From Adenophora triphylla var. japonica (Eukaryota; Streptophyta; Magnoliopsida; Asterales; Campanulaceae), in contig JAFEMH010002567.1 of the NCBI GenBank assembly GCA_022495995.1, positions 124,001 through 188,000 on the forward strand: a DNA stretch of 64,000 nucleotides, given 5' to 3'. This document shows positions 22,117 to 32,730 of this stretch, in pieces. A model generated the notes under the pieces. It had not been told where the DNA came from. It did not search any database and saw only the letters and a list, made by a program, of their open reading frames with translations. Within the stretch, counting starts at the first letter, position 1. The number at the start of each line of letters is the position of its first letter. Made by a program: the position numbers and the translations under genes.

Positions 22117-23471
22117 TTATTCTACAAAAAGATATACATAAAATATGAACACATATAAGCAAACATATTATATGAGAAGAATAATGCATTTAAATGAAAA
22201 TAAATGCTCCCACTAAATTATACACCTTCCAATGCAAATAAGCATAATATACATTTAATGGACTAAGATTCAACTTTAATTTAATTTCAAGTTTGCTATG
22301 GCAAACCGCTCAAAACTAAATTAATAAGGTAGAAACATCAATCATATCACATATATGACTCTTAGATCTTTTATGAGATTTATTCAAGACATCATATGTC
22401 TAAGCATATTTTAATCTCATCTTATGCCTTGGGTCCAAAACCATTTTGATAACCCAATTAAGTTCATTCACTTTAAACGTATAGGAGCCACCATTTCCTC
22501 ATCTTGCTCGCAAACGAATAGAATCAAAGTACCTTGCTATGGCAAGCCCACCCAAAACTATCCGAGTGGTCTCAAGTGTTTTAATCATGAATTGGCATAA
22601 AGAACTTAAAAGTTAAATGAAGGTTCTTTAAAGCAGATTATAAGCATATCAGCAAAGATAATCATAATCATGCACCAGGTAAGTTCCCAGGAAGATAGGT
22701 GAGCCACAAGGACGACTTAAGTACCAAATCTCTCCTTCGACAGAACTCTCCTAGACATGCACAATCAGAAATCAGCTCTGATTTGCAACATAATCAATAC
22801 TTTGTATAAACAATCAGTTTCCTTTTAAATTTTGCGTAAAATGACTTGATTCTCATAAACAAACACAAAACCAAAATTTTAATGTTTCAATTTAAACATT
22901 CAGGAAATTACAATGCAATGTTTCAACTAAACATCTAACAAAATTCTTAGCACGTAAGAACACATAATTCATGCATCGCAACAATTAATAAAATCATTTT
23001 TTAATTAATTAAGCATACATAAACAATGAATTAATCTAGCATAGCCCTATAAACTTAATTTCCAGAAATTTATAGCATCCAGATTAAGACATAAATATAT
23101 CAGATTGTAAACACATTCACAGATTGACAGGATTGTTCAACAAACTGATTCTGCCCAGATGGGCAAGTTTTGCCCCGTGACAGAGGCAAGCTTTGTCGCG
23201 TGACACAAGCAAGCAGTGTCGCGTGACACAAGCAAGCAGTGTCGCGTGACACAAGCAAGCAGATTTGCAGATTCAATCAATTCTTAATCACAGAGCAATT
23301 AAATCATATAAACAACTTTTAACAGATTTAATTCAATATCAATAGAACACGATTTAGGTATATTGTTTCAAAAACAATCAAACTATCGCATACAAAACAT
23401 GCAAAAAACCATATAAACAATTTATATCAATTTTTCTAGCATGTTAATTCAAACTTAACCCTACGAACGGG
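22117..23471 (-). other. Copia leader, with four 23-base repeats
   Basis: Long untranslated leader between PBS and gag. 23168-23270 holds four units of about 23 bases with tgtcgcgtgacacaagcaagc. The unit's GTGTCGCGTGACAC is the reverse complement of GTGTCACGCGACAC, found in the LTR of gypsy element C (50210-50235). No ORF of interest. Confidence 0.65.
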
Positions 23472-23484
23472 GCTCTGATACCAC
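23472..23484 (-). promoter_or_regulatory. Copia primer binding site (initiator tRNA-Met)
   Basis: The minus strand reads TGGTATCAGAGCC one base from the LTR end. This is the standard site complementary to the 3' end of plant initiator tRNA-Met. Confidence 0.93.
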
Positions 23485-24816
23485 TGTTGGATTTTATAGG
23501 TCCATGCGCAGCGGAATTAAGCATCTAATAACACAAAACCCAAGAGCCCTAAGATCCGTTCTATATGATTAAATTGAATTCCTATGAGATAGAATTAACC
23601 AACCTTAATCGCTTTCCGTTCTTGAGCTATCGAACAATTCAAACAATGTGATTTCGAATCACAAATTTCGAACTCTAGGCCTTGATCGTCGTACAAGCGA
23701 AGACCCTCTAATAGTATCCACACCTTTGAATGAACCAAGAACGATTTCTTGATGATTGCTAGATCATAAACCTTGAAGAATATTGAGAATTTTGTTGTGA
23801 TTTTCTTTTCAGAAATTCGGCTAGCTTTTTAGGGTTTCACAGACCTTATATTTATACTACATTAGTATGGTATATGTTTCCTAATCAAATTAGGAAACCA
23901 GTCTGTAAACCGCCTTTGGCTTTGTTCTGTCGCACGACCACACGAAGCCCATGGCCAAGTTGTGTCGCGCGATGACATGTGCCACATCAGGAATCTCAAT
24001 CATTCTTTCTTTGGTTTAACCAATTCATTCTAATTGTGTGTGACCCAATATATTATATTATGTTGGCAATGAGCTCGATCATATCGACCCTCATAAGACA
24101 TAAGCGGACTCTAGCAAGCCATTATGTCTACCCAAATAATATAACGTAAGAGTTCACGTTTCCAATGGTACACTTCCATTTCTCCCTTTGTCTCACGATG
24201 TTATATTGAACACAAGTCATGGTCCACGTCAACTTGTATTTGTTCAATGCTTTCTCGATTCTGAGTATAATGATAATCCAATCGCATTGGGGTATGGCCA
24301 TACACTTTCATCATTATTACTCATCGAGGGGCCCAAGCAAAACATCTCTCTTTCGAGGAACAAATTCCATCTTGACTTATCATCCTTCCCATCATGAATC
24401 CGATCATGCCAAAGATAGCCTTTATAAATATCGTGTTAAGATATCGTTTGACTAAAATCAAACATAACTTTCATCATATGTAAGGTCATGATAATCTCAG
24501 GTCTAGGGACTAAATGAAGTGACCATATGAGATTTAATTATGACATTTGACCATGACATAAATCTCAAACGGGTCAAGTCCAGTCACTTGTTCTCTAATA
24601 AGTACCCATAAATTTAATGTGCATCTCTATGCATATAATCATCATATGATTATCCATTAACATTTATACTAATTATTCACTTAATAATTAGGGACGGAGA
24701 TTATTACAAATAAATATGAAAAACATATAATAATCAAATAATAAACTTTTCATATAATAATAAATAATGTCAACACATAAGTCTATCAACCATAGGCCTA
24801 GGGCATAACACTAACA
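23485..24816 (-). repeat. Copia 5' LTR (right)
   Basis: TGTTGGATTTTATAGG to CATAACACTAACA, 1332 bases, near-identical to 16824-18136 apart from an insert of about 19 bases at about 24440. GC-rich words at 23925-23985 lie upstream (minus strand) of the TATA box at about 23845-23860. Confidence 0.95.
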
Positions 24817-24821
24817 GGAAT

Positions 24822-25240
24822 GACTTTGGAGGGATTTTGGAGAGGAGGGAGGTAATTTTGAGTGAGTTTTGGTTTTTGAAATTTTGTGGTCTCAGTTGGG
24901 CAGAGTAACAGTGCTCAAAATTGTATATCAAAATGAATAGAGGAGGCCTCTATTTATAGGCAGTTTTGTGCTTCCTAATGAAGTCGTGCGGCATTAACCC
25001 TTGGCAAATGAAGCCGTGCGGTCTTATCCTTTAATGACTCAGCCTATTTCTAGAACCATGCAAGGTGGCCTTCTAGAAGGTCATTCCAGGGAGGGACTAC
25101 ATGGAATTTTAATTCCTAACAAGTCCTTCGCCCCTTGGAAGGTTTGGGAAAGTTCCAGAATTGCCCCTGAACTTTAGGAAAGTCCGGAAAATTGCCGGAA
25201 AACTTAACCGGAAGGCATGAGCCAGATTTGGGTACTTACA
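24822..25240 (-). repeat. Element A 5' LTR, second part
   Basis: Resumes the LTR after the copia insert (gactttggagggattttggag) and ends GGGTACTTACA, followed by the duplication GACAT at 25241-25245. It matches 5970-6387. Confidence 0.95.
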
Positions 25241-25363
25241 GACATGACAACCTTAACCACCAGAAAAAAACCTAGGGGAGTTCTTACACAACCTGTAAGA
25301 TCCTCAACAAAAAGGGGGGGGATCTAAAAACAAAAGAAAATACATCAATAAATAATAAAAAAC

Positions 25364-26335
25364 CTATTGTCTAATATTAGGGTACGAAATCCGATCAAAG
25401 TAGAGAAGACTCTGGCACGGCTTGGGGCAAGATTCAAATGAACGAAACTCAAGATCCGCTTGCTCAGACGCCGAGATATTTGCAAGACAATCTACCACTT
25501 TATTACTTTCCCTGTAAACATGAGTTACCTGAATAGACACCTCCTCCATGAATCTGAAAATGGCTTGAATGAAGTACCAAATCTCCCAAGGAATATTGTA
25601 TTTGCAAAGTAAGATAAGTGACAATACTTCAGAATCTACCTCGAGCCAAAGAGAATTATAACCCATTAACCTAGCTTGAGTAATCCCATCAAGAGCAGCC
25701 CTAACTTCAGCAACCATGTTAGTAGCATTACCATAAAAATGACAAAAAGCAAAAATAAAAGACCCATCATGCTTACGCAAAATACTACCACCCGAAGCAA
25801 TGCCCAGATTTCCACGAGAATCTCCATACGTATTAATTTTCACTTGCCCCACAACAGGAGGAATCCAAGACACAAGCTTGACACGAGTAATAGAGGGAGC
25901 AGCCATAATAATATTAAAGAATAAAGCAATATTTACCTCCGAGGGAAGAACAGGAAAGGATAACTTGTGAGCCCGAAGAAAATCACTGATTTGGAACTGA
26001 ATATTGTTATGGACCTTTTCCCAACTAGGAGTTACCTCATCAAATTGGCATTTATTTCTATGCTTCCAAAGCTCCCAACAGATAAAACTCGGCAGAATAT
26101 CTCCCAACCATAAAACAGCCCGACTAAGCTTCGAATTTTTACAGTCATGCCAAACAATCATCCTTTGCATGATAGTAGAACCCGAGATTTGGAAACCAAT
26201 CAAGTTCCCAATGAAACTCCACACATTAAAGGCAATATCACCATGAAGAAGAATGTGCTGCAAAGATTCAAGAGAGAGGTTAACAACAATTACAACGAGA
26301 AACAATAGAGATACCTTTTCGAGATATGTTGTCAT
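25364..26335 (-). pseudogene. LINE zinc region and RNase H-like domain
   Basis: A continuous frame of about 320 residues. The ESLQHILLHGDIAFNVWSFI and ICWELWKHRNKCQFD blocks are typical of the zf-RVT to RNase H linker. VKINTYGDSRGNLGIASGG is the RVT_3 start, with the usual catalytic Asp of NTDGA replaced by Tyr. WLEVDSEVLSLIL and VTHVYRESNKVVDCLAN close the domain. 26336-26504 joins it to the RT tail through stops. Confidence 0.88.
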
Positions 26336-26504
26336 CAGTAGGAAGAGCAGCCTTTAGACATTTCCACAGGAATATCAACACCTTAAGAGGAATATACTTG
26401 TGCCAACACCAAGCATAAACACTACTCCAAGTATGGGACACTCTGCATTCCCTCCAAACCGAAGAGATAGAAAATCTACCCGAAGAGGAAGGAGACCAAA
26501 AGGG

Positions 26505-27200
26505 CTAATCACGATCTCCCTCAAGCCGAATACCATAGGATTGAAGCTCTAACAAACATTGTTGCCCAAAAGTATCTCGAATATAGTCTTCTCGTAAAAC
26601 ATCAACCTCAAATAATGAAAACATCTGATCATGACGATTATCAAGGAGAGGAATATCATGAGGAAGCCACTTTTCTTGAACAAAAATATCACCACTACCC
26701 ACACCCCAAGCAATACGTCTCTCCACCAAATCGTTAGCAACAACCATACGCTTCCAAATGTGAGAACAACCCAATCTAGAGATGGCATCCATAGGATGAG
26801 TATCACGACAATATTTGGCAGCAAGAAACTGTGCCCAAAGAGAATTAGACGTACGAAATCTCTACCAAAGCTTTATAGAGAAAGCAACCGCCATCTCCTC
26901 AAATTTCCGAAGGCCTAAACCCCCTTCTTCAATAGGCCAGAAAAATTCACTTTGAGAAACCCAATGACATCTTTTTCCCCCGTTAGTGCTACTCCAAAAG
27001 AAATTAGTAATAAGACGATTCATGGCATTAACAACACCCTTCGGAGGATCAAGTAAAGAAATATAGTAAATGGGGATAGCTTGGAGACAAGATTTGATCA
27101 AAACAAGCTTAGCACCAGCCGAGAGTAATTTACCTTGCCACGAATCAAGCTTATCCCGAAGCTTCTGTATAACCGGATCAAACAAAGATTGCACCTTCCA
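26505..27200 (-). pseudogene. LINE reverse transcriptase, C-terminal part
   Basis: VIQKLRDKLDSWQGKLLSAG, AKLVLIKSCLQAIPIYYISL and ITNFFWSSTNGGKRCHWVSQ (with EEGGLGLRKFEEMA) are the conserved tail of plant LINE ORF2, after the RT fingers and palm. The palm with its YADD box is missing through truncation. 26505-26824 goes on as RRIAWGVGSGDIFVQEKWLP in shifted frames. Confidence 0.9.
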
Positions 27201-27212
27201 AGTAACATAATC
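27201..27212. repeat. Candidate LINE target-site duplication, right copy
   Basis: AGTAACATAATC, 11 of 12 bases like 4520-4531. The caution is that the minus-strand LINE frame can be read a little beyond this point (DDYVTWKVQ), so the true 5' end could differ. Confidence 0.5.
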
Positions 27213-27939
27213 ATCTTGTTTGTGTTAATTCTTAAATAATTCTTAGAAATTAACTGAAAATGGAGTTATTGTTAACTGAAAATTAGATAAGAGTAATAAG
27301 AGTATAAATATTAGAGAGAAGAAAGGGATCACATTAGAGAGAAATAAGGTGGAAACAAAATGGGAGGAGGGAGGTGATATTATATAGTTAGTCAATTAGT
27401 CAAAAATTATTTTTTTATGTTTAAATTATTTTCGGTCTCAGTTAAATTTCTAACGAATTAACATTTTTAGTGCGGCCATATTTTTAGCATATTTGGCCTT
27501 ACTTTAGTCACATTTGACATAGATTTAACTATTGGACATATTAATAAGCATGCATTAAATTGTATACGTTATATAAAAAAATCCGTCGCTAAATTTGTCT
27601 TTAAATTGTATACATTATATATTTAAAAAAATCCGTCGTTAAATCCGTCGCCAAATGTAAAAGAAAAAATATTTTTTTAATTTTTAATTTAATTAGCGAC
27701 ATCCCTCATTAAATTTTTTTGATATCCGTCGTTAATCCGTCGCCAAATGTAAAAGATTTTTTTTTAATTTTAATAGCGACAGAACAAATCCCTCGTTAAA
27801 TCATTTTTGATATCCGTCGTTAATCCGTCGCCAAATGTAAAAGAAACAATATTTTCTTAATTTTTAATTTAAGAGTTGGTCTTATGAAAAACGCGTTTTT
27901 CCTGGCACTTAGAAAAAACGTGTTTCGTGTTTCCCCATT

Positions 27940-28445
27940 TGTGCCAGTGCCAGTTTAACAAAGTGCCAGTGTGACAAAGTGCCAGTGAATGTGTAACAAA
28001 GTGCTAGTGTAAAAAAGTGCCAGTACCATTTTAACAAAGTGCCAATGTAAACAAAGTGCCAGTGCATGTGTAACAAAGTGCTAGTGTAAAAAGTGTCAGT
28101 GCCAGTTTAACAAAGTGCCAGTTATATTAATACTGACACTTTGTTAAACTGGCACTGGTGCTTTTTACACGGGCACTTTTATATACATGAACTGGCACTC
28201 TTCACACTGGCACTCTGTTACACTAACACTGGCACTTTGTTACACTAACATTTTTGCTGGCTCTCAAAAACAAAGCACTGGCATTCAAAAACACATGCAC
28301 TGGCACTCAAAAACACATACACTAGCACTCAAAAACACTGGTAATAATTTTTGCTGGCTCTCAAAAACACAAGTACTGGCACTCATAAACACATGTACTG
28401 GCACTCCAAAACACATACACTGGCACTCCTAAACACATGCACTGG
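27940..28445. repeat. Inverted arrays of CTGGCACT / AGTGCCAG words
   Basis: 27940-28130 has about ten copies of aacaaagtgccagtg. From 28130 the complementary word ctggcactttgttacac takes over and runs to about 28445 as ctggcactcaaaaacacatg. The two halves could fold on each other over more than 150 bases, forming a long imperfect hairpin. Confidence 0.85.
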
Positions 28446-28651
28446 AGGGTCAATTTCTGGTACAAGAAAGACCAGGTGGCAACTTATGTGGTTCTAATAA
28501 ACTCAAAATGAATCAATTTGACCAGATTGTTGATCCTGTGATAAATATGGTGAATTATGTCCGATGAAATGATTTCAAATTACATCATGTCAGAATTCTT
28601 AATGGAGACAATGAAATTTTCATTTCAAGCTTGAAAAATTCCCTCCATTCG

Positions 28652-28841
28652 ATTGTTAATGGCGACGGTTTCACTGAACCCTCTATTACACCATTGTTGT
28701 CGACGGGAAAGCCCCAAAATTGCAGCATTTTCATCGAAAAAGGGGAAGCTGTGTTCATTGAATTACTATTATAGCTCGAATGCTGCCCGGAGAAGGCCGA
28801 TCGGAAATGGCGCTGGATTTCGAATGGACGGCGAACGGTGA
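28652..28841 (+). pseudogene. Captured host-gene exon fragment, transit-peptide-like
   Basis: The ATG at about 28659 gives MATVSLNPLLHHCCRRES followed by about 40 residues rich in Ser, Lys and Arg with few acids (SSKKGKLCSLNYYYSSNAAR). This composition is typical of a chloroplast transit peptide. The frame ends after about 60 codons. Just downstream a 37-base phrase (gacggtgagggatttgggg..) is duplicated. It looks like the first exon of a nuclear gene for a plastid protein carried by the CACTA element. No family can be named. Confidence 0.45.
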
Positions 28842-28935
28842 GGGATTTGGGGAAGACGATTAAGGCGGCGGACGGTGAGGGATTTGGGGAAGACGATTAG
28901 GGAGAGAAACCGGTGGTGAAGACCTCTTTGCGTTT

Positions 28936-28962
28936 AGAGAGAGAGAGAGAGAGAGAGAGAGT
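28936..28962. repeat. (GA)n microsatellite
   Basis: About 13 GA units in the CACTA interior. Confidence 0.9.
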
Positions 28963-29317
28963 CCGTTTAGAGAGAGAATGAGAAACACGTTTTTGTTAAG
29001 CTTAAAAAAATGCATTTTTTACAAGTTTTTGGCTTAATTTAAATAGCGACAAAACACATCGCTCGTTTAATCTTTTTGATATCTGTTGTTAATCCGTCAG
29101 TAGGTTGTCGGAAAAAATACCCGCACTTTTTTGGCGCCATTATTACGTCGAATTAGCAATAGAATATATTCCGTCGCTATATCCGTCATTAAAACGATCG
29201 GTATTATGGTCGTAGACAGGTTATTGCGTTTTTGTCGGAGATCCATCGCTATTCTGTCGACGGATTTTTTTCCGTCATTAATATCCGTCGCCATTTTGCA
29301 ATTTTCTTGTAGTGTAG

Positions 29318-29460
29318 GGTGTGCTACATCAAAGTTGAGGTTTATTTTCTGTATGAAGGCTTTGAGAAGTGCACGAGTGAGCATACTTGGTTCGAAAAGT
29401 CAAAAGAAGGTAAAGTTTTGATCATAAGTGTCTATGTTGACGTGGTGTGATGGTACATCT
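29318..29460 (+). pseudogene. Copia reverse transcriptase scrap
   Basis: One plus-strand frame reads GFEKCTSEHTWFEKSKEGKV then LIISVYVDV, which matches the copia RT stretch ending in the YVDD active site. The second Asp of that box is lost in this copy. It is cut on the left by the CACTA end and fades on the right. It was the target into which the CACTA inserted. Confidence 0.65.
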
Positions 29461-30249
29461 ATATAAAAAATTCATTTTACATGGTAAGAAGGGATATAAA
29501 AAACACATAAGCATATACAAAAGAGAAAATTACAACTTACAAATCATCCATGTGACCGGTAAAAAAAATAGTACAAAAATGTAAAATATTTACAGGCCTT
29601 TCAGGGCTATGACTCGCATCATGTCCATCCCTGTTCTAGTTAGCCCCAAATTGGCTTCACTATGGGCGAAACTCACCCAAGTTTTATGAGCCTATGAGAC
29701 TCTCCCGAGCTAGGCTAAATTGCCCGAACTTTCCCAAATCAGGATTTTTTCCAGAAATTTTGGATCTAGGGAATGAACCCAATTTCAATCAAATAATTAC
29801 ACTTGCAAATGAATTTAAAACCATCAGGACTTGACCTGATGGCCAGAGCACTGGGACACCAACACGGAGGTCCTGGGTTCGACTCCCCCCAGTGGTTAGA
29901 GTGGATGATTATCCCTCCCTAGTTAATATTAGGCGTCTCTGGGGGGGATTTTAAGAAAATTTCAGAGAATTGATGGACTTGTTAGTAAATTGACTTACAC
30001 AAAAAAGGGGCTTGACTCGAGATGGGCAATCCTCAAAAAAAAAAAAAAAAAAAAAAAAAAAAAGCAGAACAAGCATGCAGTTACATAGGACAGACTCGCA
30101 CAATTTTCACCAGAGGAGTTAAACTCGTGCTAATCTGGTTGAATAAGCCAGACTCGCCCGAACTTGACCTTTTTGGGAACGAAAACTGCAGAAAAAATCA
30201 AATAAATCACCTAAAGATTTTATAAACTTTAACCCTCTAATTTATAAAT
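29461..30249 (-). other. Leader region of gypsy element E
   Basis: Non-coding sequence next to the PBS at 30250-30267, interrupted by a SINE. It corresponds in position to the leaders of A and B. No gag start was recognised. Confidence 0.5.
29831..30063 (+). mobile_element. tRNA-derived SINE with poly(A) tail
   Basis: Pol III A box TGGCCAGAGCACTGG at 29840-29854 and B box GGTTCGACTCC at 29876-29886 at normal spacing, then about 150 bases of body and a run of about 27 A ending at 30063. No convincing flanking duplication was seen. The RNA does not fold as a complete tRNA, so it is a SINE rather than a tRNA gene. Confidence 0.85.
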
Positions 30250-30267
30250 TCCCCAGTGGAGTCGCCA
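30250..30267 (-). promoter_or_regulatory. Element E primer binding site (tRNA-Arg)
   Basis: Minus strand TGGCGACTCCACTGGGGA, one base from the LTR end. This is the perfect Ogre/Tat-type site. Confidence 0.9.
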
Positions 30268-30268
30268 C

Positions 30269-31989
30269 TGTAGATATCCCGGGAAAAGAGCATGTCAATG
30301 CTTCCTAAGGGACATCTAATCCATTTTACTTGTTTTCTTTTTGAAGTCGCCATCCATGTTTTTATTAAGGAATATAAAAAAAATATTCTAATTAATTTTA
30401 ACTAGCATGAAACTAAAGATTCAAGAGGGGGATCAGGGTTAGGTTACATCATGAAAAGGTGTTAGGCACCCGCTCCGCCCGACCTTAAAAACGATCTTTC
30501 TACTTTAGGTGTTCTATTCTATTTGTCGTCTAATTTAAACTTGTTCTACAATAATTAACATATAAAAGTGGTATTGGGGTAATTAGAATGTAAGGGAGAC
30601 AATTTATGGTTGACTTCAACGGTTGAAATTACCCTGATCCGATACGCAAGGCCGCATGGAAAGTTGTACATCATCTGAAGTGGGACAGATAAAATAGTGC
30701 AAAGAGAGTCTCGACGCCGTTTTGTAAGCCAAAACATTGAAAAAGGCTATTTAATGAAATTTCAAGTTCGGAGGTTAATTTACACCTTGAGAAGAGAATA
30801 TTAATGCTCACCAAAGATGCCTCGCCTTAACCAGTCTTCCTACCTTTCAAAATTCGCGTGTGTGTGTGTGTGTGTGTTTTAAGTTAAAATAAATAAGGTT
30901 TTGAAAATGTGCACTTTCTGGAAATTAGTTTAAAACATGAGGTCGCAAGTAAAGGGGAAATGGGTTGAAAATGAGGAAAAAATTGAAGAGACTAGAGCAA
31001 ATATAGAAGGGGTCGGACGGCCTACAAAAGAGGCCGTACGGACCCTTATGTGTTTTACTGATTTTTGACAGCTTTCTGGGTTGAATCTGTAGAGATCTAA
31101 ACAGGAACATGATTCCGCAGAAATAAGGCAGATTATGTCTCAAGCAAAAAAATTGTAAATGTAAAAGAGATTTACATCAACATCTTGGCCTCAATCCCTT
31201 AGGCACATCTTGGGATCAAAACAATAGTGATGTTCCAACTTCGGGAGATAAACCAATTTGTATCATTGTAAATCAAGGGAGAAAGATTGACAACGAATCG
31301 AATCTATGCTAGAACAGAAGCTGTAAAGACTAGGCAAAAGATTAAAATTGGACATTTTGGAATATATCACATAAACTCTAAGGCTTCATACCTCAATCAT
31401 ACTTCAATAGTTGTATGCTTTCTTAAGGAGAGAGCTCAAGTTGTATCATGTGTGATTTGATAATAAGAGGAGAAAGAGAAACTAAGGCATATAAATAGAT
31501 CTACATTCAATGATGATTCAGTTCTATCTTCTTTGTTTGGTTTTGGTAGATTTGAGCTAGATCTTTCTTTTGTTGTAAGAAAATGGGTTTTATGTTTGTG
31601 GATTGTAGGACAGAGGAAATGAGCCTAGAATTCAGCAGAGTTTTCCCTATGAGTTTTAAAAGGATTCCCAAAATGATGGGGAATGATTTGACTTATAGGC
31701 ACTGCCTTTTATAAAAGAGGTCGGACGGCCTGCCGTATAGCCTGGTCTGCCGTGACCACCTCAAAATCCACTAGATCCTTCCTCCAACTATCTAGATAAA
31801 ATATTTTCATATTTTTAGTATTCTAGCGAGGTCCTTTCGATGGTTCTTATGCCAAAACGTCCATCCCTCACTTAGAATGGTCAAATTAATGCTCGAAAGG
31901 CCCCAAAACTTCCTATATTTTTAGGATAGTCCCTTAAACTCCTTCTGGCGCACTTTTGTTAAAGGGAGATCTAGATTGGGGTACTTATA
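30269..31989 (-). repeat. Element E LTR, flanked by PBS and PPT
   Basis: About 1721 bases, from TGTAGATATCCC next to the PBS to GGGGTACTTATA next to a PPT-like GAGGGGCTC. The end reads TATAAGT instead of TGTAAGT, a point change. It has the same plan as the LTR of A (CGGAGGTTAA block, short GT run at 30852-30876). Palindromic GGTCGGACGGCC lies at 31719-31730 beside a TATAAAAG box. PBS on one side and PPT on the other means it borders two internal regions. Confidence 0.75.
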
Positions 31990-32121
31990 GAGCCCCTCGA
32001 CTATGATACTTAAGGAGGTAGTAGAGTTGATGATAAAGATAAGAATCTCGATCTGGTGAGCTACCAAGATGAGAGAGAAACAGACTCAGGGAGTCATAAA
32101 TAAGGGTGACCAGAGTGGTTA

Positions 32122-32184
32122 GATGGTTGGACCTATGTAAGGGATTCCTACGTATCCTGAGTGGGATCACGCCATTCGTAGTTC
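32122..32184 (-). ncRNA. Junction-pseudoknot RNA motif, E distal copy
   Basis: Minus strand: GAACTACGA, P1 ATGG/CCAT, TGA, P2 ATCC-CACTCA-GGAT, ATACGTAGG, P3 CCT-TACAT-AGG, GGTCC. The position about 130 bases from the PPT matches the distal copies in A, C and D. Confidence 0.7.
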
Positions 32185-32204
32185 AAAAATTGAGACCATG
32201 GCAC

Positions 32205-32405
32205 TTCTGACCGTTAGAGAACTTAACATTCCTGATCATGATATGGATAATGCTGAGAACTTTGCACCTTTGACCGAAATGATGATATTGTTTGAGAACT
32301 TGGTGCCTCTAACCAAATATGGATAATATTGAGAACTTGGCACCTCTTACCGTTTGAGAACTTGGCATCTCTACCTGTTGAGAACTTGGCATCCCTGACC
32401 GAAAT
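32205..32405. repeat. Element E diverged repeats (gagaacttggcacctctgacc)
   Basis: Five to six loose copies of a unit of about 25-40 bases containing gagaacttggca(t/c)c. Lies directly before the next array. Confidence 0.75.
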
Positions 32406-32409
32406 GAAG

Positions 32410-32730
32410 TAATGTTATAGGTGTCTAAAGATAACGGAGACTATTTGGGGGCGTCTACCCTAATTATTATTGTTATCAGGCGTCTAACCTAATGAAGACT
32501 TTTAGAGGGCCTCTACCCTAATGAAGACTGTTTGGGGGCGTCTACCCTAATAAGGACTATTATAAGGCATCTAACTTAATGAAGACTGTTTGAGGGCATC
32601 TACTTTAATGAATACTCTTATGAGGCATCTAACCTAATGAAGACTGTGTGAGGGCGTCTACCCTAATAATGACTATTTGAGGGCATCTACTTTAATGAAG
32701 ACTATTTGAGGGCATCTACCCTAAGGAGTG
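32410..32730. repeat. Element E tandem array, about 33-38 bases, 9-10 copies
   Basis: Units such as gaagactgtttgagggcgtctaccctaat. Most hold GGG-cgtcta-CCC. Units with AGG-catcta-ACCT keep complementary arms, so the arms change together. Confidence 0.85.

Larger units (their letters stand above)
16824..24816 (-). mobile_element. Ty1-copia element, 7993 bases, full length but decayed
   Basis: LTRs 16824-18136 (1313) and 23485-24816 (1332), duplication GGAAT on both sides, iMet-type PBS at 23472-23484. Gene order on the minus strand is gag, protease, integrase, RT, RNase H, which is the Ty1-copia order. The LTRs differ by scattered substitutions and one insertion of roughly 19 bases near 24440, so it is not a very recent insert. 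It sits in the 5' LTR of element A and is therefore younger than A. RNase H and gag wording suggest the Angela/Tork side of copia, but this is not certain. Confidence 0.95.
4619..25240 (-). mobile_element. Gypsy element A (Tat/Ogre type), pol-less, split by a copia element
   Basis: Bounded by LTRs 4619-6387 and 15470-25240 (the latter interrupted), with the 5-bp duplication GACAT at 4614-4618 and 25241-25245. The order PPT next to the left LTR and tRNA-Arg-type PBS next to the right LTR shows that it is read on the minus strand. It keeps a gag start at 12720 like element B's but has no protease, RT, RNase H or integrase. After the gag remnant the sequence goes straight to the post-integrase region seen in B. 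The rest is tandem repeats. It is a large defective derivative of the same family as B and probably needed enzymes from a relative. Confidence 0.92.
25246..27200 (-). mobile_element. L1-type LINE, 5'-truncated
   Basis: The minus strand carries the end of a LINE RT, a Cys/His-like zinc region and an RNase H-like domain, then a 3' untranslated stretch that continues at 4532-4618 on the other side of element A. The 5' end stops abruptly at about 27200, next to a possible 12-base duplication. 5' truncation is the usual fate of LINE copies. Confidence 0.85.
27213..29314 (-). mobile_element. CACTA terminal and subterminal region
   Basis: The right end, minus strand, reads CACTACAAGAAAATTGC, the classic CACTA terminus, next to a possible 3-bp duplication TAG (29315-29317). 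Inward are many copies of a subterminal word, CCGTCG with TTAAAT or CCAAATG, at 27583-27850 and 29060-29300. Such arrays are the usual transposase binding sites. No matching left end was seen between 27213 and 27580. Its direction fits the transposase at 1-3573, so it may be the 5' end of that same element. Confidence 0.75.

Noticed and set aside
29831..29960. tRNA gene
   Set aside because: A and B boxes are present but the cloverleaf cannot be completed, and it ends in a long A run: a SINE.
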